DNA from: Promethearchaeota archaeon
GTDB lineage: Archaea; Asgardarchaeota; Lokiarchaeia; Sigyniarchaeales; SOKP01
Length of the DNA: 64,000 bases
Direction: 5' to 3'
Assembly: GCA_016926735.1 (NCBI GenBank)
Contig: JAFGOA010000066.1
Coordinates: forward strand, 1 to 64,000
This document shows, one piece after another, positions 45,209 to 54,139 of the stretch. The notes beneath the pieces were generated by a model. It did no database searches. It saw only the letters and a list, made by a program, of their open reading frames with translations, and had not been told where the DNA came from. The position numbers and the translations under genes are program-made. How positions within the stretch are numbered: position 1 is the first letter of the stretch; the number at the start of each line of letters is the position of its first letter.

Positions 45209-45961
45209 ATGAGTGGAATTACAGATTCTAAAAGTGCTATAAAGAAGATATTAATGCTTATTGAGGGAATTAAAGGTTTAAATTCAGATTCTATTCCAAA
45301 ATTAATAGAACAGCCTAATAATTTGCTTGGTTCGGTTGAAGCCTTTGAAACTGAAAAGAATAATAATTTAAAAACAATTGAAACAAATACAGATGAAATA
45401 AATAAATTAAAAACGAAAATATCTCAAAATGATCGAGATACATTGAAATTGGATGAGGAAATTAAGGATCTAAACAATAAGAAACAAGAACATTTAAATA
45501 AAATTCAAGAAATTCAAAATAAACTTGTAGAAGTACAAGAAACAATTAAAACCAAAAAACAGGAACTTGAATCAAGAACAAGTAGATTAAAAGAACTAGA
45601 TAATAAAATTTCAAATCTTAAGGTAGAACAAGAAAAATTTGAGGAAAAAATTAATGCACTTCAAAAAGAATTAGAAGGAAATTATAATAAAAGAAAATTA
45701 TATGTAGAAACTTATATGAATCGCGTTGCAGCTATGAATCTTTTAATAAAAAAAGAATATATTCAATCGGCTCAAATTAAATTAATAAAAGCACTTCAAT
45801 TAGATGCATCTTTGGATTTGAAAAGTATTTTAATTGCAATTGATATGAAAGAAGATAAAGCAAAACAAATCCTCAAAAAAATGGTTGAAGAAAATGGACC
45901 AATAAAATATGATGAGAGTGCTGGTACAGTTACCTTAACACAGGAGGTGGACTTTAAATGA
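45209..45961 (+). CDS. Coiled-coil protein with C-terminal winged-helix-like domain (1 of pair)
   Basis: 250 residues. A short N-terminal helical segment is followed by a long coiled coil (about 50-165) and a globular C-terminus (about 170-250). The globular part contains YMNRVAAMNLLIKKEYIQSAQI and DLKSILIAIDMKEDKAKQILKKMVEENGPIKYDESAGTVTL (quoted in parts), the pattern of a winged helix. The stop overlaps the next start by 4 nt (ATGA), and AGGAGGTGGA lies ahead of that start, so the two proteins are made together, perhaps as hetero-oligomer partners. The function is unknown; DNA binding is possible. Confidence 0.7.
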   Translation: MSGITDSKSAIKKILMLIEGIKGLNSDSIPKLIEQPNNLLGSVEAFETEKNNNLKTIETNTDEINKLKTKISQNDRDTLKLDEEIKDLNNKKQEHLNKIQEIQNKLVEVQETIKTKKQELESRTSRLKELDNKISNLKVEQEKFEEKINALQKELEGNYNKRKLYVETYMNRVAAMNLLIKKEYIQSAQIKLIKALQLDASLDLKSILIAIDMKEDKAKQILKKMVEENGPIKYDESAGTVTLTQEVDFK

Positions 45962-46695
45962 GTACATCAAAAGAAGTTATAAGTTTGATTGAGCAATTTG
46001 AAAATATATTTGATGCATATCAACAATCTCTTAAGAAGAATTCTGATGAAATAATTCAAAATCTTAGCTCAATTTGGAAAAATATGAAATCAGAACAGGA
46101 TGAAATAGTTAAACTCGAGGAAAGAATAAGAACTCAAAACTCTGAATTAACTGAATTGAGAACTAAATCAGCTGAATTAGATAAAAAAATTGAAGATCTT
46201 AAATCAAACAAAGAAGAACTTAATTCTAAAATCATTGAACTTACTTCAACTCTTGAGAGAAACACAACTGAATTAAAGAAACCAGAATTTGAACTTGAAA
46301 CAATTCTTTCTAATTTATCATCAACAAATGAGAAAATCCAAGAAAAAGAAGGAGAAAAAACAGTTTTAGATCAAAAAAAATTGAGTAATGAACAAAAAGA
46401 AGTTGATTTAAAAAACAGTTTCTCTGAAGAAAAAATGGAAGTATTAGAAAATCAGTTAAAAGAAATCCGGATTAAGAATTTCTTTAGTTCTTTCTTAATA
46501 GAACATTCCGATGCAGAAGTACCCGAAGTTGAGATTTTAGCAACAATTATGAATAGAGCAGGACAAGCAAATCTAGAAGATTTAAAGAAATCTTTAGGCA
46601 TTCCTCCAATTATGGCAGTAAGAACTATTAAACAATTAGCTGTAAAGGGAATTATTAATTTAAATGAAAATACCAACGAAATAACTATGAATTAA
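45958..46695 (+). CDS. Coiled-coil protein with C-terminal winged-helix-like domain (2 of pair)
   Basis: 245 residues, same plan as the overlapping upstream gene: coiled coil about 40-165, then a C-terminal winged-helix-like domain (about 175-245) with LATIMNRAGQANLEDLKKSL, GIPPIMAVRTIKQLAVKGII and a final wing strand. Both globular domains have the helix-turn-helix-wing order, indicating paralogs after tandem duplication with different coiled-coil lengths. No signal peptide or membrane part. Such protein pairs with long coils could bridge DNA or form filaments; that is an inference only. Confidence 0.7.
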   Translation: MSTSKEVISLIEQFENIFDAYQQSLKKNSDEIIQNLSSIWKNMKSEQDEIVKLEERIRTQNSELTELRTKSAELDKKIEDLKSNKEELNSKIIELTSTLERNTTELKKPEFELETILSNLSSTNEKIQEKEGEKTVLDQKKLSNEQKEVDLKNSFSEEKMEVLENQLKEIRIKNFFSSFLIEHSDAEVPEVEILATIMNRAGQANLEDLKKSLGIPPIMAVRTIKQLAVKGIINLNENTNEITMN

Positions 46696-46897
46696 TTACT
46701 TTTTATTTTTCATTTTTCATTTTTTTTATAAGTTTGATATATTCTATTTTGAATTATTTTCACATATAAAAAGATTATAAAATGATCAATTATGAGGAAT
46801 ATTTTTTTTTGAAATTCAAATTTTCATGCAAATTAATAAGAATAAACATATCTAAAAGCTTTAAATCAAAAAATTCTTATATATTTAAAATATAAAT

Positions 46898-47959
46898 TTA
46901 TAATTTCTTAAGAGAAATTCCTGTTGCTTTAAATGAAGCATAAATTTGATCTCCTTTATTCAAGTTTAAATCTTCTTTAGCATTAGAGGTGATATATGAT
47001 ATTAATCCATTAGACATCGTAACTTGGATTAATTCTTTAGATATTGAAAAGATTTCTTTTATATTTGTTTTTAAATTGTTTCTCATACTACTTTTTAATA
47101 AGGATTTCGATAATACTATATTTTCTGGTCTTATAAAAATAGTTACTTTACCAGAATTGAACTCCGATAAGCAATATATGATATTATCATCAAATTTAAC
47201 TTCGGCTATTCCCTCATTATTATTTATAATAATTCCTTCAAATATATTTTCAATACCCACAAATTTTGCATTGGATACCGATTTTGGATGATTAAAAATA
47301 GATTTTGGGGTTCCAGTATCTACAATCTTTCCATTCATTATTAAAGAAATTCTATCACCTAATATAGCCTCATCTTGATTATGGGTTACTTTTATAATTG
47401 TTAAATCATCCTGTTCATGAATTAATTTTACAACCTTTATAGCAGCTTTTTTAGCAACAGGATCTAAAGCACTAAAAGGTTCATCTAATAATAATATACG
47501 GGGATTAGTGATTAATGCTCTTGCTAATGCTGTTTTTTGCTGTTCACCTCCAGATAAAGTATTAGGGTATCTATCTTTTATATGAATGATGCCAAGCTTT
47601 TGCATAATTTCTTTTGTCCTATCATTTATTTCTTCTCGTTTTATTTTTCTTATTTCAAGACCAAAACTAATATTACTTTCTACATCCATATGTGGAAACA
47701 ATGAATAATCTTGATAGACAAATCCTATATTCCTTTCGTAGGATCGAATTTTTGACATATCATTTCCATTAAATAATATTTTTCCTTTTTTTAATTTATG
47801 AAAACCAGCAATAAGTTCTAATAGAAGAGTTTTTCCGGCACCTGTTGGACCCAATATAACAAAATATTCTTTTTCTTTAATACTTAGGCTGATATTTTCA
47901 AGTTTAAAATTCCCAAAATCAGCAGATATATTTTTTAATTCAATAATAGGAAGATCCAT
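46898..47959 (-). CDS. wtpC: Tungstate/molybdate ABC transporter, ATP-binding protein
   Basis: 353 residues. ABC ATPase with Walker A GPTGAGKT (about 36-43), Q-loop VYQDYSLFPHM, signature LSGGEQQKTALARAL (about 133-147), Walker B ILLLDEPFSALD and the H-loop VTHNQDEA. The C-terminal domain (about 230-353) is the TOBE/mop-like oxyanion-regulatory type (FIRPENIVLS and the final SFKATGISL). It lies 10 nt after the permease gene; the three-gene order A-B-C on the minus strand and the divergent molybdopterin operon identify the anion as tungstate or molybdate. The start ATG 47957-47959 follows GAGGTGATTAT. Confidence 0.9.
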   Translation of the reverse strand: MDLPIIELKNISADFGNFKLENISLSIKEKEYFVILGPTGAGKTLLLELIAGFHKLKKGKILFNGNDMSKIRSYERNIGFVYQDYSLFPHMDVESNISFGLEIRKIKREEINDRTKEIMQKLGIIHIKDRYPNTLSGGEQQKTALARALITNPRILLLDEPFSALDPVAKKAAIKVVKLIHEQDDLTIIKVTHNQDEAILGDRISLIMNGKIVDTGTPKSIFNHPKSVSNAKFVGIENIFEGIIINNNEGIAEVKFDDNIIYCLSEFNSGKVTIFIRPENIVLSKSLLKSSMRNNLKTNIKEIFSISKELIQVTMSNGLISYITSNAKEDLNLNKGDQIYASFKATGISLKKL

Positions 47960-47969
47960 CTTTATATAA

Positions 47970-48782
47970 TCACCTCAATTCTAAATCCTTTACTCCTGTA
48001 AGATAGTGAATTATAATAAATATAAAAAAGCATAATAATATCAATAAGAGTGCAACAGGTCCTGAACCAGCTAATCCTTGTGTATTAAATAGAAAATAGA
48101 CTAACACAGGAGCAATCATAGGATAATATGCTATTAAAATTACAGCACCAAATTCACTTATTCCTCTAGCCCAACACATAACTGACCCTGTGATAATATG
48201 ACGCTTATTCAGTGGAAGCATGATTTTAGTAAATATTTTACGTTCATTTGCACCTAAACTCTTACCTATTTTAGAATAATGAGGATTTATCATTTTAAAT
48301 CCATCTCTCACTGTATTTATATATATCGGCATACTTACAAATAACAATGCTACTATAATTCCATTGATATTTTCTTCAAATAAAATCCCTAATTCTTTTA
48401 ATGGTGCCCCAATTAACCCTCCTCTATAAAATAAAGAAAAAATAATTAATCCCGCTACGCTATGAGGAATCATAATTGGGATGTTAAGAATGGAATTGAT
48501 AATTGATTTACCTCTAAATTTAAATTGTGCTAATAAATAAGATAAAGGAGTTCCAAAAATGATAGTTATTATTGTTGCTACAAAAGAAGCATAAAATGTT
48601 AAGATAATTGTATATAATACATATTCGTCTGCTATTACTTTAATGAAATTATTAAAATTCAATACTAAATGACTAATAACCATCTCTATAATGGCTAATA
48701 TAATTAGCATAAGAAGTAAAGAACCAAAAAAAATAAGAAAAATAAGAAAAAAATAATGTTTAAAAAAATTTCTAAATCTCAT
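47970..48782 (-). CDS. wtpB: Tungstate/molybdate ABC transporter, permease
   Basis: 270 residues with six hydrophobic helices and the inner-membrane permease coupling motif around 180-200 (GKSLGANERKIFTKIMLPL, the EAA loop). PIMIPHSVAGLIIF and the loop ARGISEFGAVILIAYYP are typical of the ModB/WtpB group. It forms the membrane channel for WtpC and takes the anion from the WtpA binding protein. It is 31 nt from wtpA and 10 nt from wtpC, clearly one transcript. Confidence 0.9.
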   Translation of the reverse strand: MRFRNFFKHYFFLIFLIFFGSLLLMLIILAIIEMVISHLVLNFNNFIKVIADEYVLYTIILTFYASFVATIITIIFGTPLSYLLAQFKFRGKSIINSILNIPIMIPHSVAGLIIFSLFYRGGLIGAPLKELGILFEENINGIIVALLFVSMPIYINTVRDGFKMINPHYSKIGKSLGANERKIFTKIMLPLNKRHIITGSVMCWARGISEFGAVILIAYYPMIAPVLVYFLFNTQGLAGSGPVALLLILLCFFIFIIIHYLTGVKDLELR

Positions 48783-48813
48783 AGTAATATTTCTTAAATT
48801 TATAAATTTATAA

Positions 48814-49854
48814 TTATTCCTGAAAACAATAGGGTTGCAGATTAGTAGGCAAAATTATATAATTATCTGTAAGGCAAGGAATTAGAGGAGGTTGGCCCAG
48901 ATTTGTAAATATTGCTTGTCCAGTTCCATTAATTAGATATTCTATAAATCTTGCTCCTAAATCAGGATGATCTGCGATTTTTGGAACAGTTACTCCATAT
49001 GTTATTGATTTACCTGTACTTATCTCTCCATTATCCTTTATAACTTTAACTCGATTATATGTAGTGTCTAAATTTGAATCTTTTAGATTAATAGCATCTT
49101 CTAAAGTTATATAGTTCAAATTATGTTGTACCGCAACACTTAGATATTCAAATGCATAATCAATAGACCCTTCTTGGAGCAATGTAACTAAGTCAACCGA
49201 TTTATCTCTAATTCTTATTTTTGAAGTATCGGGATTAAGAGGTTCATTAGTAGTTATATTATAGTTAAGACCATCATCAACAACTTCTATATCAGAATGG
49301 TCTACAACACAATTATCAAAAATTGTCGAATTTCCATATTCAATTTCAGCTAATTGTAAAACCATAAGGGTTCTATATCCACAGGGATCCAAATTAGGAT
49401 TAGAAAATCCCCAAATCACACCAGATTTTTCAAAATACTCCCAAAAATTCGTATTATTAATATCATCTTTATAGCTACTATCATCAGTATAACAAATAAC
49501 CATTTCATTTGTTGCAAATTTTATATAATAGTCTTGATATTGTGAATCCATCCCAGGAATTAATGACCAATCAGCTAACGCTAAAACATCTGCCGTTTTC
49601 CCTGCTTCTGTAATCCAAGAAACACACTGTACACTCCCACCTGATTCTAAGAGTATATCTATTTTGGGAAAATCATCTTCAAATTCTGCTTCTATTGATT
49701 GAAGTGGTATCGTAAGACTTCCTGCATTGAATATTTTTACTTTAGTCTTTTGCGCTTCAGGATTTAAACCAAGAATATAAAATCCCCCAATTATTATCCC
49801 TGAAATAACAACTATAGATATAATTCCACTAATAAGTTTTGATTTTGTCTCCAT
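48814..49854 (-). CDS. wtpA: Tungstate/molybdate ABC transporter, substrate-binding protein
   Basis: 346 residues. The N-terminal hydrophobic helix (about 7-28) anchors or exports the protein; no lipobox cysteine is visible, so it is probably a membrane-anchored binding protein. The mature part starts VKIFNAGSLTIPLQSIEAEF, the usual beginning of WtpA/ModA-type proteins, with DVLALADWSLIP, WGFSNPNLDPCGYRTLMVL and, near the end, YGVTVPKIADHPDLGARFIEYLI. WtpA proteins bind tungstate more tightly than molybdate, but the binding residues cannot be separated by eye. First gene of the transporter operon, divergent from moaC with 296 nt between. Confidence 0.9.
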   Translation of the reverse strand: METKSKLISGIISIVVISGIIIGGFYILGLNPEAQKTKVKIFNAGSLTIPLQSIEAEFEDDFPKIDILLESGGSVQCVSWITEAGKTADVLALADWSLIPGMDSQYQDYYIKFATNEMVICYTDDSSYKDDINNTNFWEYFEKSGVIWGFSNPNLDPCGYRTLMVLQLAEIEYGNSTIFDNCVVDHSDIEVVDDGLNYNITTNEPLNPDTSKIRIRDKSVDLVTLLQEGSIDYAFEYLSVAVQHNLNYITLEDAINLKDSNLDTTYNRVKVIKDNGEISTGKSITYGVTVPKIADHPDLGARFIEYLINGTGQAIFTNLGQPPLIPCLTDNYIILPTNLQPYCFQE

Positions 49855-50150
49855 TTATTTCATCTTAAAACATGTAATTGATATTCGATATGTATATTTG
49901 AACATATCGATTTAGTTATATTAATTGGTCTTTTTTTAAAAAGCTTAGTATATTTTTAATTTTCAATCTCCAATTTCCAATAGACAAATTATTTTCTAAT
50001 ATATTTTATTCATCAAAAATTCTATATAATTATAAAAATTAAACAGAATTACATGTAAATCATATTAAATTTTAAATAATTAAGATAAAAAATATATACT
50101 ATTTATTATTGATATGATATGGATAATTATACATTTCGATAAAAAATATT

Positions 50151-50585
50151 ATGATAGACATTATCAATAAGAAAGATATTACTAGAATAGCCGAAGCATC
50201 AGGAAAAATATATTTAAGCGCAGATACTATAGATAAAATAAAAAAAAAAGAAATTATAAAAGGTGATGTTGAAACTATATCAAGAATTGCGGCAATAAAT
50301 GGTGTAAAGAAAGTTCCGGAATTAATTCCTTTATGTCATCCAATTCCAATATTAAATATTTCTATTGAATATGATTATAACGATAAGAACTATATACTTG
50401 TCTCTTGTTTAGTAAAATCAATATCAAGAACAGGAGTAGAGATGGAAGCGCTGACAGGAGTAAGTATAGCTCTTTTAAATATCTGGGATTTAGTTAAAAT
50501 GTATGAAAAAAATAAAGAAGGCCAATATCCTCAAACAATAATTAAGGATATTAAAGTTATAAGAAAAGTGAAAATAATTGAATAA
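50151..50585 (+). CDS. moaC: Cyclic pyranopterin monophosphate synthase
   Basis: 144 residues, normal length. Conserved parts are MIDIINKKDITRIAEASGK, the catalytic LIPLCHPIPI (about 60-69) and SRTGVEMEALTGVSIALLNIWDL (quoted in parts). MoaC closes the cyclic phosphate ring of cPMP after the MoaA step. First gene of a seven-gene molybdopterin run; nine nt separate it from moaA. A 296-nt spacer to divergent wtpA holds the promoters of both operons, so transport and cofactor synthesis may be co-regulated. Confidence 0.94.
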   Translation: MIDIINKKDITRIAEASGKIYLSADTIDKIKKKEIIKGDVETISRIAAINGVKKVPELIPLCHPIPILNISIEYDYNDKNYILVSCLVKSISRTGVEMEALTGVSIALLNIWDLVKMYEKNKEGQYPQTIIKDIKVIRKVKIIE

Positions 50586-50594
50586 ATTAATAAA

Positions 50595-51518
50595 ATGAAA
50601 GATAACAATAATAGAATAATAAAACACATTAGATTTTCAATTACCTCTCACTGTAATAGCAATTGTATATACTGTGATAAGGAAGGATTCACTCCTAAAA
50701 TGTCTGAATTAACTGTAGAAGAAATCACAAAATTATGTAAAATATTAGCTAAAGTTTTGAATGTATCTAAAATCAAACTTACAGGGGGAGAACCATTATG
50801 TCGAAAAGAAATAATTTCAATTGTAAAAAATATCTCAAATCTTGGATTCTATAAAGACATATCTATGACAACAAATGGATTATTGTTAGGTAAAAAAGCT
50901 AAAGAATTATTTGATGCAGGATTGAACAGAATTAATGTTTCTTTAGCTACTTTAAACCCACAGAGATATAAAAGAATATGTAATAATGATTCTTTAGAAA
51001 CAGTTCTTAAAGCACTAGAAATTTCTAAAGATATCGGATTTAATCCTATTAAAATTAACTACGTAATCTTGAAAAATATAAATGATGATGAATTTTGGAG
51101 TATGAGTGATTTTTGTAATAAAAAAGGATATATTTTACAATTGATAGAATTACATCAAGTAGCGAAATCAGTAGGAGGAGGTAATAATTTATTTTACCAA
51201 AATTATCATTATAACACTATTCCTCTAATCAAACAACTTGAAAAGAAATCTAATAAAACAATCATTCGTAGCAACATGCAAAATAGAAAAAAATTTATTT
51301 TATCTAATGGAGCTATTATCGAAACTATTGTACCAAGTCATGAATTCTGTATGGGCTGTACAAAATTAAGAATAGGATGTGATGGTAACTTATTTGGATG
51401 TTTGTTTCGATCAGATCTTGGAAAAAACCTGAAAGAATCCTTAAAAGCTCATTATTCCTTAGAAAAATATGATCAAATTATTAGACAAATTGTGGATTCA
51501 AGAGAGCCATATTATTAA
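50595..51518 (+). CDS. moaA: GTP 3',8-cyclase (radical SAM)
   Basis: 307 residues. The first 4Fe-4S cluster motif is CNSNCIYC (about 16-23, CxxxCxxC), followed by LTGGEPLCRK and TTNGLLLGKKA. The second, MoaA-specific cluster is CMGCTKLRIGCDGNLFGC (about 262-279). It turns GTP into 3',8-cyclo-H2GTP, the first step of molybdopterin synthesis. The C-terminal Gly-Gly tail of bacterial MoaA is not present (ends SREPYY), as in other archaeal forms. Start ATG 50595. It is translated closely after moaC. Confidence 0.94.
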   Translation: MKDNNNRIIKHIRFSITSHCNSNCIYCDKEGFTPKMSELTVEEITKLCKILAKVLNVSKIKLTGGEPLCRKEIISIVKNISNLGFYKDISMTTNGLLLGKKAKELFDAGLNRINVSLATLNPQRYKRICNNDSLETVLKALEISKDIGFNPIKINYVILKNINDDEFWSMSDFCNKKGYILQLIELHQVAKSVGGGNNLFYQNYHYNTIPLIKQLEKKSNKTIIRSNMQNRKKFILSNGAIIETIVPSHEFCMGCTKLRIGCDGNLFGCLFRSDLGKNLKESLKAHYSLEKYDQIIRQIVDSREPYY

Positions 51519-51558
51519 TTTTATATATATAAAATAAATTTTAAGAAAGAAGAAGTGA

Positions 51559-51843
51559 GTTAAGATCGTAGTAGTACTTTATTTTGCTGAGTTTAAAGAT
51601 ATCTCAGGAAGAAACAAGGAATTGTTTACATTGAAGAAAAATAATCTGAAAGAATTAATTAATTTAATAATAAAAAAATATCCTAAAATTAGAGATTTTA
51701 TATTAAATAAAGAAGGAAATAAAATCAAAAAATCTATATCTATTGTTATTAACGATTCCATTGTACCAAATAAAGATGGTTTGGATATGATACTTAAAAA
51801 TCATGATAAAATAGCCTTTTTGCTTCCTTTTTCAGGAGGATGA
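51559..51843 (+). CDS. moaD: Molybdopterin synthase sulfur carrier subunit, non-standard start
   Basis: About 94 residues of ubiquitin-like MoaD ending in PFSGG, the Gly-Gly end needed for thiocarboxylation. The first ATG-like codon in the frame (TTG 51622) would remove the first beta-strand and helix, while the coding sequence clearly runs further up: x-KIVVVLYFAEFKDISGR matches the normal MoaD N-terminus (M-K-V-x-V-L-Y-F-A). A stop (TGA 51556-51558) directly precedes GTT 51559, which occupies the Met position. AAGTGAG is just ahead. Translation must begin at GTT or ATC, or there is a sequence error here. The following moaE starts four nt after the stop. Confidence 0.85.
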   Translation, partial: VKIVVVLYFAEFKDISGRNKELFTLKKNNLKELINLIIKKYPKIRDFILNKEGNKIKKSISIVINDSIVPNKDGLDMILKNHDKIAFLLPFSGG

Positions 51844-51847
51844 TAAT

Positions 51848-52297
51848 TTGAATAAAAAATCAGAAAAAAATATCGATTCAGGTATTTATCCAAAAGAAAA
51901 AATTACTTTTATGGATATTATCAACTCTATAAAAATAAATCCTAAAATTGATGAGGTTGGAAGTATATTAGCCTTTACAGGATTGGTTAGAAAGTCTTCT
52001 GAAGATAATAAACCAGTAAAGGGATTAATAATCGATGCTTATAAAGAACTTGCTGATAAGAATATAAAGAAGATTTGTGAGGATATTTTAAAAGAAGAAG
52101 GGATAATAGATATAAAAATTATTCATTTAATAGGAGAATTTTCAATATCAGAAGAGTTAGTTTATGTTATTATAGCAAGTGCTCATAGAAAGGAAGGTTT
52201 TAAAGGATTACAGACTGCAATAGAACGATATAAAAAAGAATTATCTATATGGAAAAAAGAGCTATATCTAGATAGGGAATCAAAATGGATTCATTAA
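51848..52297 (+). CDS. moaE: Molybdopterin synthase catalytic subunit
   Basis: 149 residues from TTG 51848 after AGGATGATAA. MoaE features: GSILAFTGLVRKSSEDN (about 39-55), IDAYKELADKNIKKICEDIL, IHLIGEFSISEELVYVIIAS (quoted in parts), AHRKEGFKGLQTAIERYKKE and the catalytic-type lysines near the end, SIWKKELY. With MoaD it inserts two sulfurs into cPMP. Some residues differ from bacterial MoaE (RK-SS for R...GR), usual for archaeal forms. Confidence 0.93.
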   Translation: MNKKSEKNIDSGIYPKEKITFMDIINSIKINPKIDEVGSILAFTGLVRKSSEDNKPVKGLIIDAYKELADKNIKKICEDILKEEGIIDIKIIHLIGEFSISEELVYVIIASAHRKEGFKGLQTAIERYKKELSIWKKELYLDRESKWIH

Positions 52298-52348
52298 AGA
52301 AGAAAAATTAAACATTTATTAAGAAAAAAAAAACAAAAAAAGAAAAAA

Positions 52349-53575
52349 ATGAAATTTCTAAATACAGTTAGCTATAAAGAATTAAGAAATATACTTGAGA
52401 ATATTTCATTTAATACATCTGAAGAAGAAATAATTTCCATAGATAAATCACTAAATAGAGTAATTTCAAAGGATATCTATAGTAAAATCAATGTACCTCA
52501 TTTTAAGAAATCTAGAATGGATGGATATGCAGTAATAGCTGAAGATATATTTGATGCTGAAGAAGATAATGTAATAACTCTTGAATTAATAGAAATTATT
52601 GATGCAGGAACCATCCCTCTAAAAAGAATAGAGAAGGGAAAATGTGCTTACGTTGCAACAGGCGCTGCAATACCAGAGGGAGCTAATGCAGTTATTATGG
52701 TCGAATTTACAATTAGAGAAAATAATAAAATTTTAATTTCTAAAGCTATTACTCCTGGAACATATATAGTTAATATTGGAGCAGATATCAAAGAAAAACA
52801 AAAAATATGTGATAAGGGACATCTTATTAATATATCTACATTAGGAGTACTTTCTTCTTGTGGAATTGAGAAAATACCCGTATTTAAAAAAATAAAAGTA
52901 GGTCTCATCAGTACAGGTAATGAAATAGTTCCAATAACCAGAAAAGACTTGAATATTGGAGAAATATACGATGTAAATTCCATTGTATTAAAAAATGCCA
53001 TGTTAAACACAGGAGTAGATGTAAAATTCTATGGTATAGTTAAAGATAATTTATCCGATTTAAAGGATATTATTTTAAAAACATTAACAGAAAGAGATAT
53101 TATTATTGTTTCTGGCGGAACATCTAAAGGTGAAGGTGATTTAGGACCACTTGTATTAAAAGAATTACAAAATATTGAACTTCTTATTCATGGTGTTAAA
53201 ATAAAACCAGGAAAACCATTCATTTTTGCCCAAATGAAAAATAAAATAATTTTTATACTTCCAGGTTATCCTACTTCTGCACTAAGTTGTTTTTATCTTA
53301 TTATTGAAAATTTTTTAAAGAAAGCATCTAGACTTCCTTTAAAAGAAAAAGATTCAAAAAGATTGGAAATAGGAGAAAGAATATATAGCACAATTGGGAG
53401 ATATGAATTTAAGCCGGTCCTTATTAAGAAAATTGAAGGAAAAAAAAAGATTTTCCCTATTAACACTGGTTCTGAAGCTATTAGTACAATGTATAATGCA
53501 AATGGATATATTGTAATAGAAGAATTAGAATCTATTGTTGAAAAAGGAGAATTTAGAAATTTTTATAAATTTTAG
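52349..53575 (+). CDS. moeA: Molybdopterin molybdenumtransferase MoeA (copy 1)
   Basis: 408 residues. Domain III motif SRMDGYAVIAEDIF (about 54-67), TGAAIPEGANAVIMVEFT, SSCGIEKIPVFKKIKVGLI, ISTGNEIV, VSGGTSKGEGDLGPLVL and the nearby PGYPTSALSCF are the MoeA set, closing with a domain IV. It inserts molybdate or tungstate into adenylylated molybdopterin. Two different MoeA copies are in this operon; archaea often have two, and one may be specific for tungsten. Which copy does what is not decidable from sequence. Confidence 0.92.
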   Translation: MKFLNTVSYKELRNILENISFNTSEEEIISIDKSLNRVISKDIYSKINVPHFKKSRMDGYAVIAEDIFDAEEDNVITLELIEIIDAGTIPLKRIEKGKCAYVATGAAIPEGANAVIMVEFTIRENNKILISKAITPGTYIVNIGADIKEKQKICDKGHLINISTLGVLSSCGIEKIPVFKKIKVGLISTGNEIVPITRKDLNIGEIYDVNSIVLKNAMLNTGVDVKFYGIVKDNLSDLKDIILKTLTERDIIIVSGGTSKGEGDLGPLVLKELQNIELLIHGVKIKPGKPFIFAQMKNKIIFILPGYPTSALSCFYLIIENFLKKASRLPLKEKDSKRLEIGERIYSTIGRYEFKPVLIKKIEGKKKIFPINTGSEAISTMYNANGYIVIEELESIVEKGEFRNFYKF

Positions 53576-53596
53576 ATAAAAATTAAATAATATATT

Positions 53597-54133
53597 ATGA
53601 AAACTCACGAAGAACATAAATTATATGGACCAAAAAAAGTCAATATTGCATTAGTTGTTGTAAGTACAAGTCGATTTAAAGAGCTGAAGCTTAATATAGA
53701 TACAACTGATAAAACTATTCCTTTAGTTAAGAAAATTTTAATGAACAAGAATGATATTATTTTAAAAACAATCAAAATTATACCCGATTCCAAAGATTAT
53801 ATTTTAAATACTTTAGATTTATTACTTAAAAAGAAAGAAATTAATTCTATAGTTTTTAGTGGTGGTACTGGATTATCAAAAAAAGACATTACTTATGATA
53901 TTATTCAACCAAGATTGGAAAAAGAAATCCTTGGATTTGGGGAGATATTTAGATTTTTATCATACCAAGAAATTGGCTCTTCATCAGTTTTGTCAAGAGC
54001 TACTGCCGGAGTAATATTTAATAAGGTTATTTTTTTATTACCTGGATCTCCAAATGCTGTCAAATTAGCGTTCTGTAAAATAATAATTCCAGAAATTAAA
54101 CACATGACTTATATAATTAATAAAAAAGAATGA
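53597..54133 (+). CDS. moaB: Molybdopterin adenylyltransferase, MoaB/MogA type
   Basis: 178 residues. MogA/MoaB fold with VNIALVVVSTSRF (about 11-23), the nucleotide loop FSGGTGLSKKDITYDII (about 94-110), FGEIFRFLSYQEIGSSSVLSRATAG (quoted in parts) and LLPGSPNAVKLAF. The GGTGxSxxD motif binds molybdopterin for AMP transfer before metal insertion. In archaea MoaB carries out this MogA job. It lies 21 nt after the first moeA and 6 nt before the second. Confidence 0.92.
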   Translation: MKTHEEHKLYGPKKVNIALVVVSTSRFKELKLNIDTTDKTIPLVKKILMNKNDIILKTIKIIPDSKDYILNTLDLLLKKKEINSIVFSGGTGLSKKDITYDIIQPRLEKEILGFGEIFRFLSYQEIGSSSVLSRATAGVIFNKVIFLLPGSPNAVKLAFCKIIIPEIKHMTYIINKKE

Positions 54134-54139
54134 GATTAT

